DNA from: Aptenodytes patagonicus
Lineage: Eukaryota > Chordata > Aves > Sphenisciformes > Spheniscidae
Reading direction: 5' to 3'
Length of the DNA stretch: 64,000 bases
NCBI RefSeq assembly: GCF_965638725.1
Contig: NC_134950.1
Span: forward strand, 135,709,636-135,773,635
Below the pieces are notes generated by a model. The model was not told the origin of the DNA and made no database searches. It saw nothing but the letters and a program-made list of their open reading frames with translations. This document shows, one piece after another, positions 15,101-30,100 of the stretch (its first letter is position 1; each line of letters starts with the position of its first letter). Position numbers and translations under genes: made by a program.

Positions 15101-18100
15101 AGAATTTCCTCACATAACAACTAACTAAATACAGTGACCACAAAAAAAACAAAACAAAAAAAAACCCACCACCAAACACACAACCAAAAAAACCCCACAG
15201 CAAACAAAAAACCACACCACCAAACAGTATTTTATAAAATTCTAAAACTAATTTCATAACAATAGTTACTATAACAAACAGCATTCATTTAGTACAACAG
15301 ATTGTTTAAAACAGCAATTTCCAACTGAGCCAGGTGACACGAGCTTCGTACAAATATGCTTGTCTATAAGCAAATACAAAAAGTAGGTTTGTGCTAAATT
15401 TACAGAGACTATTGAAATCACTCAAGTGCACAACAGATTTTTCTCACATTCTTTTTTGAACAGCTGGATTTTAATACACCAGGATACACATGGATAGAAA
15501 ATGGCATGGCAAGGGAGAAGCCCGGTTCAAATGGAAGAGTCTGAAGGAGGGAGGGGGAAAAAAAAAAAACAAACAAAACAACACAGCCCGTTTAACAGCA
15601 GCCAAAAGTGGGTAACAGAACTGAGAAAAGTGCTCAGTAACAGTTTCATATCCAATATCACATCCTGTTTACAAAAATAGCAGCACTAGTTACACCAGAA
15701 GAGTATCTGCATGCATTCCATCAGACTGTCCTGAAGGAAAGAATCCGGTAAGTTACATCCTATTTCTACCCATCTATTTTTCATGCTATAAACACGCTTC
15801 CCTAAAACATTAGCAACTTCACCAGCATATGGATACAGAAACAGGCTCCAGAAGGATAACCAGTTACCATATGAAGATGGCCCAGTGGCCTACGTGGCAC
15901 TTGTCTCAGTCGCTATCTCTAAGCGTGGTAACTCAAAGGGAGCACAGGACAAGCTACTACATGCTATGCATGGGGCAGAGCAAACATGCTTACAGACAGC
16001 TAACGCAGAACAGCTGACAACTGTTCAGATCATACCCTAGCTTGCTTTAGAGTAACTTAGGTGTACACCCACACTCTCGGCCTTCCTCTTAACCAATGCA
16101 GTACTGTCGCTTGGAAAGCATGGAGCTCACCAACTCTTATTTCGGTCCTAACCGGTTGGACCCAGCTGGGGCTGAAGCTGTTTGAATTTGTCTGTAGTTC
16201 AGGCCAACAACAGTTCTCACTGGAAGGTATAAAACATAAGTCAGAAGAGGTGTGTGATGCAGAAGAGAGGTTTGCAATAACACAGCCTCAGTGAGAGGGG
16301 CATTAGCTCCCATGCTCCTGTTCTTCTGAGAGACATTGGAAAAATACTCGTTTCTCTAGGACAGCACAGCATGACCTCTTCAGCTCTATAAAATTGCAAC
16401 CAGTGTTCTCACTGATACTTGATAGAAACTTATTTCTTTCCCTACTCAGGAAAACTATTTTGATCTTCTAGCTCCTAATACAAGAGAAGACCATCAACAC
16501 AGTTAAGCTAAAGCCCAAAATTCACTTAACACACCTAGCAGCATTTCAGTACCCCTTCAAAAATTTAAAAAAAAAAAAACTATTAAAATTTCACTGCAAT
16601 ACAGTTATCTAGAAGATGCTTAATGCCTACCACCTAGTGGATTAGCACAGTATAACCTTTAAACACACACCAAAAAAAACCCCAACCACAAAAGAGAAAA
16701 ACGCCACACAACACCACACCAAGCTTTCCTCTGTCTGAAGGAGCAGGATCCACACAGGGCCTCCAGTGATAGAAAGACACAAAATGCTACCCATCCAATA
16801 TCTTTTTAATTAGACACCAATCTACATCTCAGACTAGAACCAAAAAATAAGTGTATTGAAACATTTTTTTTGAATGGCATTGAAAAATAATTCCATTAGA
16901 AATTGAGTAAGTAATTCCATGAAAATATGAATGCTTCAATTTATTAGTGCTGCGCCAACCTTATACAAACTTATGTGCAGCCTGTAATCTTGGTGATTTT
17001 TCATAAGAACCCTATTTCATACATGTGTGGACGAATACATGTCTGGAATTTGTACAGACAAGCTGTCAAACTATTGCCAACCTTTTTCTCCTCTCCACAC
17101 ACACTTGCAGAGTCAAAATAAAAGCAAGTAATATTTCTGAAGTTAAAAAGAAGAAAATAAATTATTTCTAATAGCAAAGGCCAGAAGCACCAGCTTGGTA
17201 ATATTTCTATTGGTAAAGTCCTCTCCAAAAGTTCTTACTGCCTCTACAGAGCCTATTTTCCTATCACTTTCTGTTGTTGGTTTGTCTGGGAGGGAGACTC
17301 TTGGTATAAACACGTGCTCCTGTAGTGTTTAACTCTCACCTTAAAAAAAACAAACAAACAAACAACAAAAAACCCACACAAAACAAAACTTTAAACATTT
17401 TACACTTTGCTACACTAGTCCAAACTACACAGTCATCTTAACAGAAAGGGCTAGGAAAGTGTATAATCCAACCACAAAACCCACTGCCACAATTTGCAGG
17501 ATAACTGCATTGACTTTTTAATTGTAGGTTCTCGCATTAACACCTGCTTTCTACTAAATATTCTGTGCTTTGTGAAGTCTTGTTAGTCCCCAAACACAGC
17601 ACCACAAGAGAAAAGCTGTTGTTCAAATCCAGTATCTAGATAATAACTTGCCTCTAGAAACAAAACATCTGGGAGACCAGGATCACAAGTAACACCACGA
17701 ACTACAGGTGTCAAGATGTACAACTTAACTCGGAAGCGTTATCTAAAGCTTTATCTGCTGCTGTCAAGGTCTCCAATTATAAAATGTTTAACATTTAAGA
17801 AACACCCTCCACAGGTTTTCAGTGTTTCAAAATCAATACTGATAAAAGCAACCTCCTTACCTGTAACATTCTTGAGCGCTCAGAGAGGGGCAGTTGATTC
17901 ACTTCCAAAATTAATTCTTCCACTGCTGAACACAAGTTCTGCTGCACCTCATCTCTCTGGGTAATCAATTCATCTCTTTCATCCTATGCAGAAGGAAAAG
18001 CAAGTCAGCAACTCACACCCAAATGCCACATACACAACGTGGAAAGTGATACAAAAGAGCATTAATCCCTGCAAAGTATGAATAGTACAATACATGCCTG

Positions 18101-21100
18101 ACTAGGAATGAGTGAAAAAGCAAATTTTGTTTTTAATCTCTACTCCTTGCACCATGACCACCTTGCACAAATACAGCATCCTTTACAGTGTAAAAATATG
18201 ACTACATTATCAGACAACTAAAGAAACAGTTTCTGCATGACTGTTGATAACAGTGGGAGTCCTAACTGCCACTGTAAACTTACAATGTCCTAGTTGTCCT
18301 GCAGTTTTTTATTGCACTACAGAAATTAGAATTTGGATTATCCACACTTCCACACATGCCAAATTACATCTACAAAGTCAGATTACAAAAGATTTCTTGT
18401 TGGAGAAGAACACTCTACAATCAAAAAAACCCTTTTACCAATTTTTTCCTTGCCTTCTAGCAAGAGAGACAGGTGACCTGTAAACTCCCTGCTGATTATC
18501 TGCAGTAAGATCATTAAACTAAAGATAATTTTCTGGAAACAAAAACAAAGTTTCCCTTGGATGACTGGCAGGATTAGTTCTGCTAATGGGAGAGGAACCC
18601 ACATTCATGTCAGACAAGGTACCTAACAGACTCAACAAAACCAAATGTTTCGAAATGGATGAAGCAAGTTACTCAGAAGCATGTTTGCAGTGTTCTTTTC
18701 ACAGTGATTTAACCCAACATGCCCACAGAAATATGAAAATATATATGAACATGGAAGACCAACTACAGCTTCACGGACCTACTGTAAAGATTTGCTATTC
18801 CCTTCTATATCCATCTCCAAAAATAAAAAAGTGTAAAATGACTCAAGTAGCTATAACACACTGTCCTGACACGCGTTCCCTTCCCCACCCCGGGAAAAAA
18901 AAAAGTCTTGGAAAGTCTAGTGTGGAAGGCAATTAGTAAAGAAACAGAAAACAACAAAAGAGTTAACCGTGGCGCTAATACCAGTTTCACATGGAGCCAA
19001 AGAACAGTCAAATGAACACTTCCTACTAACAAGCAATATATAATATAAATATATCTGTAATATAAGTATGTATACACAAACACAGGTTCTCAAAGTTTCT
19101 AAATTTAGTTTATCCAGTGAAAGCTTAGAATTTGACTTAATCAGGAATTTGTAAGTATCCACAGAAGACAGACTAGAAACCTTTTGCCTGGATCAGACAA
19201 GGGCAGAATGAGATCCAATGATTGGAAATTGAAAGATGGACGAACTCCAACTAAAAATAAAACCCCAAGTTGCAGTATACAGTGCTTTAAGACTTAGATT
19301 AGCAATTGCACAGATGTTGTAATTAAACCAGACATTAGTGGGCTGGATAATAAAAATCAGTGGATTAAGTTATACTATAGAAGGCAAACACAATGTATTG
19401 CTTCAGCACTTAAAAACATGAAACAACAACAACAAAAAGATTTAATAGGCACTTCTGCACTTTTTGGGCATCTCTGGTGACCAAAAGCACGCACAATTTT
19501 TACAGACTTCCTGCTGTTTTTCCTGTATAAGACAGGAGCTAGTTTGTAAAAGAATACTGTAACGCACTGCATGAAAAGTGTTCTTCACGACAAGGGGTCC
19601 TTACTCCTTTTTAAGACAAGATTTCTGCAGAATAGTACTTCAAAAACTAGAGCAATAGAGACTTAATGTAGAAGAAGATTCAACCAGGCAACCAAACTCC
19701 AATTAATACCAGTTTAAGCACTAGAGTAAATTTAACAGTCTACACACGACTAAATGACAATCCAGGAACTCAGACAGCTCAGGAGCCACAGGATAAGTCT
19801 CCTTCCAATGTCTGCCACTTAACTGGGTACATGCGACACTTCATGGCTCAGCTAATGACTGTTAAATAACAATAACTTCAGAGAGCATTAAGAACACAGG
19901 CAGTATTTTAATAATCTGCTTTACAAAGATGTAAGCTCATCACAACAGCAAACAGTAGAATTAAACTCCTTTAGAAGAGGCTAAAGGCTTCTCAAAAAAA
20001 AAAAACAAACAACCCACACCACACAAAACACACCCCACCCACAACCAACTCCACAACCCCACACAACCAACCACCAGACTCGGTCATGCCAAATGCCAAG
20101 CTAGCTTACCATCTTGTTTCTGATAACTATAGCAACACTTATGAAAGTGCGTAAGAGCAGGATATGTATAGTGCAATCACCTCATCAATGCATTCTTGCT
20201 TTAATGACTTAATGACCTCATAAGCAAGAGGAAAAAAAAATGAATCCCCCTCCATGGATTAGTTCTAATCCATTTTTAGAGCCTATTTCCATTTTTGGCC
20301 CCAGTTTTTGGCTCCCTTTAGTTCAAGTTACTACTTTGCAGTATATGGAATAGCTAAAACTAGCTCTGGCATCAGCATCCTCATTAAACAGCTCTATTTA
20401 TCCCACCCTTCCCCCCCCCTTTTTTTTTTTTTTTTAAATAATCAACTGAATAGTTCCCCTTTTTTAAACATTAACATGATTTTTTTTTATCCTTCCCACA
20501 AAAATGCTGAATATGTACACTACAGTCTCCAATCAGTTTCTAAATCAAAATCATAAAGTGACACATCCATAAAACACAATCTACACCGTCTAAAAAGTCA
20601 GAATTTGTATTACTCCCTATTACTATGAATATCTGCCTACAGTGCAATCAGGGGAACTTCTAATTATCCCTGTTTTTTCATCTGTAAAGCTGCCACCCTC
20701 TCAGTAACGTTTCATAGGAGAGCTGGTTAAGGGATCAGCACCACTACCTTCCTATTTGGACACAGAATTTACATCAAATTCTATGATTAGTTTTGAATAT
20801 ATTTTTCAGCACTTCCACTCCAGAAGAACCATCTTTGTTATTTTCATACACACCATGCCCCAATACTACCTCAGTTCACTGATTATCTTCTCATGTTTCC
20901 AAGACGTATGTTACATAAATACCTTATTAAGAACAAATGCTCCAGTCGCCCATCTTCATTTTTGGGACAGTATCCAGGAGAGACCCAGTTTAACTAGCAT
21001 AAACCCAACTAAGCAAGCATAGACAATGAAAACTGAAATAATGCCATTTACCCTGTACTCAAACTTTATTGGATTTACTCACGCCTGCGATACTTATTTA

Positions 21101-24100
21101 AGATGCATTAGGTTTCCCCCAAAGCAAGACAAGTGTTCACTCCCAAGAACTTACAAACAGATGAGGCTTGTGGCAGCGAGAGAGGGCATCAGCACTCCAG
21201 GGAGGTTAAAGGAAGAGCACGTTGCTTAGGCAACTGAATAGCAAGATTTTAACTTAGTAAAACCAATTTTGATCGCTAGGTTGACAGGTTAAGCAAATAA
21301 GAGTTAAACAGTCTGCTATAGTTTAATAGCCAGCTATTTCACCCATCTGTTCAGGTTCACTGGGCTTCCTGTACACTGCATTTACATGTACCTCATTTTA
21401 ACTGAGCAAGAAACAAAAGTTAGTGACATCAACATACTCGGTTGCACTATCAAAAATATTTATTAGCCTATCTACAGTCAATATAATTTAAGTAGGGATG
21501 ACAGGCAGAATAACAAGCACACCCTTTTACTGTGTGCATCCTGGACATTTCTTGTATTTGAAAATACAGTAGCCAAGATTCTGTGGCATGTTACAGCACA
21601 TAAAATAGAACTGTAAAAATCAAAATGATTCTCAGGAAAAAAAAAGTTAAGTCACTACACTGTGCATTAAAACAGGACAACCTTTGTGGTACTGTAGCTC
21701 TAGCATGATGCAACCAAAACTCTTCTTCTGTACCCTTCACCTACCAAAGTCTTCAAAATACTTAAGACAAATTCCACGAGAGCCTTGAGATGTCCTGCTT
21801 CCAGCTGCTACCAATTCATCTTGAAAACTAAATTAATTCTTCAGGGAGCTCTATACTTACACACACATTCCCACTTGCATACCCTTTGCAGCACTCAGGC
21901 ACTCTGGGGTATACCTGACATCTAGCAGAACTCAGGTCTTCTTTACTTTTCCCCTTTAAGATATTGATGACACTACCATGACAACTTCCCCTCTTCAGAT
22001 AGCAGGAATTTTGTTTACAACAGTGTGCTCTTCAAGTCATAAGATTTCATGCCACCATTCATTTACACCTTACCTTAGGCAACCAGGAACAATGTCAGAA
22101 TGGGCAGGGGGGGAACAGGGAGGTGCTGTTGATTTCTGAACAAAACTAGTTTTCAAGCCATGTGTGAGGCCGCACCTTGTCAACACAAAACATGTGTTTG
22201 TGTAGCCCTCTATGGAGCTACTGGAAGCAGCATAGTGCTGTAAGCTCATTTCAGCAGTATTTCAAATATTTTGGCAGTGTAATGCACTACAACACATCAT
22301 GCAGACATGACTTCATTGTTAGCCATTCACAACGGAAACGGGTGACAATGTCCAGACTGTCTAACATATTCCAACAAATTAGTCCATCAGAAAAACCTCA
22401 AGCACTCTTCAAGAATGAAACCTCTTTTCATGATGTTTCTCATGGAAGAATGCTACTTCTTGAATGGCTTAGCAACTCAAAAAAACCCCAAAACCAAGAA
22501 AGCCCACCCACGCAGCCACCTGAATGACACCAAAGCAACCATCTCCTCTATTGAATAAACACTTCGAGACTCCCCAGTCACACCACTGTATCTGCATCTG
22601 TCCTAACTCTTGTCCTCGTTAAGAGTTTTCTTTCGCTCTACCCCCAGGCCCAACTGAGTCAAAGCAAAACTGGACGAAGGGGGTGAAAACAAGTTCTAAG
22701 ATGGCTTTGCTTTACTTGTCTGTTTACTTGTCAACAAGGTTTACGGACCTGCTTGAGCTCAACCATCCCATGTAATCTCCAGAAAATTGTAGCCACTACT
22801 ATTTCATATGGGATCAGAAATTCACACAAGGAAGGCTTGTGCAAGCGAATCCCTAAGCAGCCCTGGCTCCTGGGTACCTCGCAGTCTAGCTATTCTTCTA
22901 CACATTGCTCCCCTATACAAGATGCAACACTGAAATGTCATCTGCTTATTAACACTTATCTTAAGGTTGCAAAGTTTAAACATTTGACTTTCTTTTGTTT
23001 ACTATAAACTATTTCTTTTCACCTACAGCAATCAAGTGTACGCCATGCCACAGATGTTTTAATACTTTTCCCTGCACAAGCAACAACAGAACTTACTTGG
23101 GTTCTCCTCATGGCTCATTATTTTCTAGTCCATTTCATGAGCTGTTAAATTCAGTGTAATACAGCAATACTTCTTAAGTAAACACATTTAAAATGTTTTA
23201 GGTTATACTTGAGAATACTCACAACACATTTGCTGTCATTCTCCCAGACACACAACTCCCATCCCTTCCCTGCCTTAGCACAATGCCTGCCACAGACCAG
23301 GGAACCTTCCCATTCCCAAAAGCAGCATCGCCGCACACAAGAGACGCGGTACATAACCGTCCTTATCAACACAGCCATGTCTACGTACCCAGGCAGACTT
23401 TTTCAGATCTGTGGTTGCAGAGAAGTTGCACTAGATGGCAGCTTTCCTCTATACAAGTCCATCTTCCTATACAAACGCATTTGCGTACCGCTCTCCTTAT
23501 GCCTCCCCATACGAGGGAAGCATATACCCAGTAGTGGCATGCTGCTTTAACAAAAGGTTTTAAAGACAGACACTGCAGCTGCACAGCTGAAGCGGTTTCT
23601 ATCACAGAACAGAAACCTTTTAGCTACCATGTTCTGATTTCCTTATACTTCTTTACAAAATCAAGGGCATCAAAAAGTCTAGGTTTAACACAAAAAAATA
23701 ACACTCCACAAATACGTCAGTTGTAGCAAAGCCTCCGACATTACCTAGCAAAGGACAAATGTTTCCATACTATGCTCATGCTATCCAGCTGCACTTAGAC
23801 TAAAATACCCTGTCAATAGCTGTTAAATTATAGCTCGAGAAAAAAATAATTCCAACCTACCACATTTCTGCATAACTGAATCCTCTCTTGAGCCAAGTCA
23901 TACTCTGTCCAAATCTTCCGCAATTTTTCCAAGGAAGACGGAACAGTGAGACATCCTTCTGTAACTACTTTTATGGCTTGTGAGAGCTGCTCCCCAAAAC
24001 GACTGTTCTTATTTGTGTGCCTAAGGTGTAAGGAGGAAACAACATTTTACCAGGAATTTTTTTTCAGAACTTAAGCAATTTAAAAATCAATGCTATTCAG

Positions 24101-27100
24101 ACCCCCGAACACACGGATTTTGAGATAGCACCTGCCATGTTAATAACCTAGTTTCTTTCAAAAGATAGCAGCAGCAATTTGTCTCATTCCACTGTTAAAT
24201 CTTTTTTTGAGGAAGGAAGAAGGATGAAGAATACATTCATTATACCTCAGTACTGATGAGGCTGTACATGAGAATTCTCTCCTGCTTTTAATTTCCCTTT
24301 TGTCCTATTTTCTCCCCCCCCCCCCCTTTTTTTTTTAAACTTATCTTCCACAAACGCATACACCAATATATATACTCCTCCTTAAAGGAGCTGATGGTCA
24401 TTTCTATATCGTCTTCTTCCCACTGCAGTTTTGTCCCTTCTTTTACAACTACAAGAATAATCTGGGCTACCCAAAGAGACACACCTCTCAGCAATACAGA
24501 TACCCAAAGAACTCTGACTACCCAGTTACTTTTAACAACTAGCTGCATTTACTAATTAACATCTTCCTTGAAGATGGAGTTGCAAGTTCTTCTTGCAACA
24601 GCTATGGTGAAGGAGCAGAAGTGAACTGAAGTCATCTGATAAACACTGAGAAGCAGGCAACACAAATTCCAATGTAAGCTTCCAGAAAGCTCAGGTTTCA
24701 GCCTTGCTTTTGGGAAATACTCCCCTCTGTATACAACACTACATTTTTCTTAGAAAATTAACAAAACAGAACTTTTGGGAAACAAAAAAGCATGCATGAC
24801 TTCAAGAGATAAACAGGGCAATGATAAATAGTAGTATTTTAGGAAAAAAAAATACATACCTAACTTCTTTCAGTGCCTTCACCTTAGCAGCCAAACTTCT
24901 AATTTTCGTTCCAACGTACGTACGTAGGGTTTTGTCAAAACTTTCAGATGTTTTCCTGGATGCTTCCTTCTCTCTCTGAATTATTTATCATTTTTGGAGC
25001 AGTGTTTCAACAAAGAGAGGTAAAGATAGATCAGCAGTCACAATAGTCAGCCAAGGTTACTAACATGCAGACCATAATTTAGACTTTTGAAAACTAGAGA
25101 TAAACACACATGCCCGCACACACACACAGAGCTGGCCCTCTTCAAAACATTAACAAAACACCTAGAAAGACATACAAACCAGTGAGAATTATTTTCTTTA
25201 ACAGCTTCTTAAAGGTTAATGGTTCATTTCCTTCCTCTCATTTCAGTAGTGATGTGTTCAAGTGTATTTCTTCAATTACTCCCCATTTGCTAGCAAGCCT
25301 TCAGAGAACATGGAATTTTTTTCTTTCCTTGCTGAAAAATTACTACCCATTAGTTCAGGGAAATCAAGTCCAGGATCTCATTTACTCATTAGTCCTTACT
25401 CTCATCACTACCACACCTCAAAATGGTGCAGCAAAACAAGAACTCTCGCTGTATGTACAACCATCCTGACCTTCCTACAAGGAATATTCTTAAGACAAAA
25501 TAAGGAATATTCTTGACCCAAAAAAAGCCCACATACCACATCAGGCTCTATTCCTCAGGGGGCAACCTAAATTTAAAAGGTCTTGCTCTCATACCACAGA
25601 GATGCTTTTATAAACTCCACTAAATTTAGGTAATGAAACAGAGTCTTTAAAAGTTGTTTCTTTAAAACAGAGTCTTTAAAAGCCTTTCAGACTCACTACA
25701 TATTATATTAAAAAAAAAACAAACCACCAACAAACAAAAAAACCAAACATAGAAGGATTTAAATAGTTTTGTATTTGCAGATGAGCATCCAAAGTCTCAT
25801 GACTGCAGGGTGTTTTTTTAAGTACCCCTCAAAGCCACCACCACACATCACCCTTTAGAACAAATCATTGCATACCATAGTGTTTTTAGCAGGGAGCATG
25901 TATTTTCTTACTTAAAAGAATTTCCACAACCTTTTATTTTAAAGCAGTTTACTTGCATTCAACACAAAACAACAATTAAAATTTGTAGAAAAGAGTTTTG
26001 GGGAAAAAAAAAAAGTCAGACTATAGATAAGAAATGCTTCTAAGAATTCCTTGCATTCAAGTATTTTTTCTTAGCTGCAGACATGTATTCTGTTGCTTGT
26101 TAATTTAGTTTGCATAGATGTGCACAAACATCGTATCTTCAGTCAACAGAGAATCAACGCAACAGGTTAGTATATGCAGAAGCACAGGTGTTCTAGGTAG
26201 AGGTAACCGAGCAGCAAAGCTGGTTATGAGTAGTTCTATTCCACAAGAAAGAAAAAGGAAACAGTTGTGTGCAAGTTCAGGTTTGGGGGTATCAAAGTGA
26301 TTTACAAAACGGCAGATTTTCCTTTCATATCTGTAGAGATAAGAGTTTGCACAACATTTTTCTGAATTCATGAAAATATAACATCCTTTCACACACTCTT
26401 CTTACTACTGCTGTTTATCACACTTAAAACCATTCACAGCATTTTTAAGCCTATCAGTAACTATGACTAATTACCATGCTTCTCAGATAGTGCTAGGAAC
26501 TTCCCCTGGAAAGAAACACAAGCATCTTTTCTATTAAGCAGCAATTAAGGAAATAATCATTTTTATCCAGTTCTAAAATTCCACAGCTGCTATGATTCTG
26601 TGATACTCAGGAATTTTCAGCCCAACACACAGAAAGCTGTTTTTCCCTCCAAGTGAACGGAAAAAAGGCAAGGATTACATCCTTATAAACAAAGCATGTT
26701 TTTAATCACACGTTCTAAGTTCAAAACTCCACGTTCAAACTGAACACCTACATCCAAACCAGCAGTTGCATCAAGCGCGGTGGCAAGCCAGTATGTACAC
26801 CAAGGGGAGCTAGGGTCCAACCTGCAAAACGCGTGCTGACACACATTGACAGCATCTCCCTGCACCAGGGCAAGACAAGTCTTCACTCAACCAGTTTAAC
26901 CCTTCTGTATTCCAAACAACAGTGCACAGCTGAACTGCAGTACGATGAAACCGTAAGACAGAAGCATTGTCCAAAACATTCACAACAAGGAGAGAAGCAT
27001 CCTCTTCGCATTTCCACATACCTGAAGTTCACGGTTCAGCTGTTGAACCCTCAGTTCTAGTTCCTTCTGCCTCTGCAAGAGATTTACATTCTCCCTTCTG

Positions 27101-30100
27101 AGGACTTCTATCTCTTCGGACAGCTTCTGATCTGGTCTTATTTGTGCCAAGCCGGTGTCTGGCACTGAGGTAGAAGCTAGCATTTTTTCCCTTTTAAAAT
27201 GTATTAAGAGGAATTAATTAAAAAAAAAAAGAGAAAAAATACAATGTGCATTCTTTCATGCTATTGTAATTTCAGTAATGACTACAGAATGCCACATTAA
27301 AAAGACTATAGAAGAACCTACACAATCACGCTTTACTTCTTCAGAATTTGTATCCCTCTCCACGGCAGTCTTTACAGAGACTGTTACACAACACCAAGGA
27401 AAAAAAATACATCATTTGAAGATAACCCTTTATATGTTTTCACAGTCACTAACTCAAAAGTCTTTCCCATCCAAAAAACATCTTACGATACCACACTACT
27501 GACCCAGAAAAGTCAAGGTCCATTGTAATTCAAATCTTCTATCTACTAAATACGCCAAAGCACTTTAAGGTTAGCGTCTTGGATCTATACCCTAGAAGTT
27601 ATTTTTATAACGAAGAAGAGTAATGTGAAGCCATCTGTCTCAGAGTACCATGACAGTACTGTACAGTACCAGCGCTCCACTAGACCCCACATCAACTTCA
27701 TCCTCACCTGCATGGCTTCGGTTACATCCTAGCTTCCTTTCTCAGTTTCCTTTGCAGGCATTACCACCCCCAAAATGCCTGTGATGCGCAAAAAGTTAAA
27801 GGACACCGGAACATACAGAAACAGAATAGAGAATCTGCTGGCTGCCAGCTGCTCAGGCCAGTCAGGATAGCTTTGTACACAGAAGTATCTCAACACTGCG
27901 CACCACAAAAAAAAAAAGCGCCTTTTTCTTTTTTAAAATCAGATTCAGAGCATATCTATAACTCAGAAAACAGGGCACATCGGAGTATCAAAATACTTCA
28001 GCATTAGGCACTTTACTATAAATTTAGACTTTTTTGAAGAGCACCTCATTTCGTATTAGTATTTGTTAACAGCACAGACTTGCCTAAATGAGCCAACTGT
28101 AAAACAGAATTGGATACCATGCTGGTATGTGGAAGGGCGTGCCCTCAGGTGATTCATTAAAATGTTCGAGAAGCTCAAATTATGGAACATTAGCAAATTC
28201 TAACCAAGTTTTTTGGAGAATATTACTTCTTACACCATCTCAACTTTCTGAATGCCAAGTACCATCTTTCCCACCCACAAACATTTTTCTCAGCAGCCTG
28301 TTGCCATGGCAATCCTAGCAACTGTAGGACAAGTCTCTTTAAAAAGATTTCTGACAACAACTGTAACCGCCAACTTACCACCACCTCTTGTCAATGTAAT
28401 TACAGGTTGCAGAGACACCGTTATCCCGTAAGCTTACTTCAAACTGTGATTGCTGGGTTTATTTCTTATAAACACACATTGTTACATTCCTACACAAATA
28501 AATCACCAAAATATGTTTGTCCTGCCACGTAAGTCTACTTTTACAGTCCAGATTTGCGTCCAGTGAGTTTTTAGTAGAGTTAAATAAACAGGGGATAGCT
28601 ACAAAAAGTCTCAAGGACAAGCCCATGGAAATTACACAGATGCTAAAATGAACATCACTGCATTGCCTATCACTGCAAAATCTGCTAGAGGCCTGATGTC
28701 CTGCAACCTTTGCTTTCAGCTAAGCTTTCCGGTATCTTCTCCTCCGCTTACTAGCTGCTACCCCTTCCTTCTTTTTCAAAATCTTGCATTAAGATATATA
28801 AGAACAGTCTGTCTCTGGAAATCAAATGAGGAAGAACAAGCTATCCAACCAGCAACAACACTAATGAAGAGTTTTCTACAGATTCATGTCCTAATTCCCA
28901 CCACCACAGCATGCACACACACACACTCACATATACTCCCCTTCCATTGTGTACCAGTATTACTTGATGCTGGAAAGACAGAAATTGAACTTCGTATTTT
29001 AGATACTGACTTCCCCTTCCATCTTCTCATATACCCACATCCCAGCAACTAAGCTAATCAGATCACTCATACAAACTTTTCTATGACATCCCACTGCCTT
29101 ACTTTGGGGCAAACATACGGTTTCCAGTAAAATCCTGGTTCCTTGCACTAGCAGCTACTTGGTCAAAGCGCCTTCTTGGGATGCTGTACAGCGCATGATC
29201 AGACCTGTTTACCCACAGTGGAACTGAAACTTTTATCTTCCGATGTTGGTTTTGCATGACAACGACTTTTCTCTCTTCCGCATCTTTAGCGTTTCCTGGA
29301 GATGTGCATTTTTCAGCAAACCCTGCCTTGGCCACCTCTTCTCCAATATCTATTTGTTCATATTCTGCCTGGGCAATAACAGTACCATCTTCATGCTTGG
29401 CTTTGTGATGTATTTTTATTTCTTTTTCAAAAACTAGGCTGCTCAGGAACTTCTTCCCCTGTAAAATAAAAATACAGTGAAGGTGTGTACTGGACGCTCT
29501 GAATACTTTTAGCTGAAATCAGCAATCTTTCTTCTAAGAAAAACAGGACATGTTTAAGACCAAAACCTAAAGAGCTGCACAGGTAAGCTTATGTTTAACA
29601 CATTTATTCTGAAACAATGCTGTATCTGTACAACTACAACTGTACCTGATCTAATCACTGTCAATGCCAGACTGGACTTCAACACCAATAGTTCTCCCTC
29701 AACGTTCAGCTTTGAAGAATTCAGTGTCATTCATAAGTGACAGAAGCCTAAAGTCCCATCAACTCTCAACAGAAGTTGGCTACCAGGTTATCCAAGTCTT
29801 TTAGAGAATACTAGACCAACTATTTAACAGTAGTATACAAAATAAAACGAAAAAAAAATTATTACATTGTTTAACAGCCTTTCAATAAGTGGTCCAGAAG
29901 TTGAAATAGAACATAGACGGCCGGGCCCAGAGAGTTGTGGTGAATGGAGTTACATCCAGTTGGCGGCCGGTCACGAGCGGTGTTCCCCAGGGCTCAGTAC
30001 TGGGGCCAGTCTTGTTTAATATCTTTATCAATGATCTGGATGAGGGGATTGAGTGCACCCTCAGTAAGTTTGCAGACGACACCAAGTTGGGCGGGAGTGT

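Larger units (their letters stand above)
13514..17860. other. STK31 intron
   Basis: A 4.3-kb intron. Exons 12 and 11 join directly in human STK31, so no exon is expected. It contains three A/C-rich low-complexity tracts (15138-15225, 16666-16722, 17342-17392) and otherwise unique DNA. Confidence 0.55.
17984..23860. other. STK31 intron, the largest in the window
   Basis: 5.9 kb. No exon is expected between exons 11 and 10 by comparison with human. It holds an A/C-rich tract (19995-20072) and a C-run plus T-run tract (20411-20434). No mobile element is recognised. Confidence 0.55.
24976..27021. other. STK31 intron
   Basis: 2.0 kb with two local direct repeats (25479-25514 and 25636-25682) and an A/C-rich tract (25711-25748). 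No exon or mobile element is recognised. Confidence 0.5.

Noticed and set aside
28648-29052. 134-codon plus-strand open frame in an STK31 intron
   Set aside because: No domain, no conserved motif and no sign of coding bias. It lies in an intron whose flanking exons join directly as in human.
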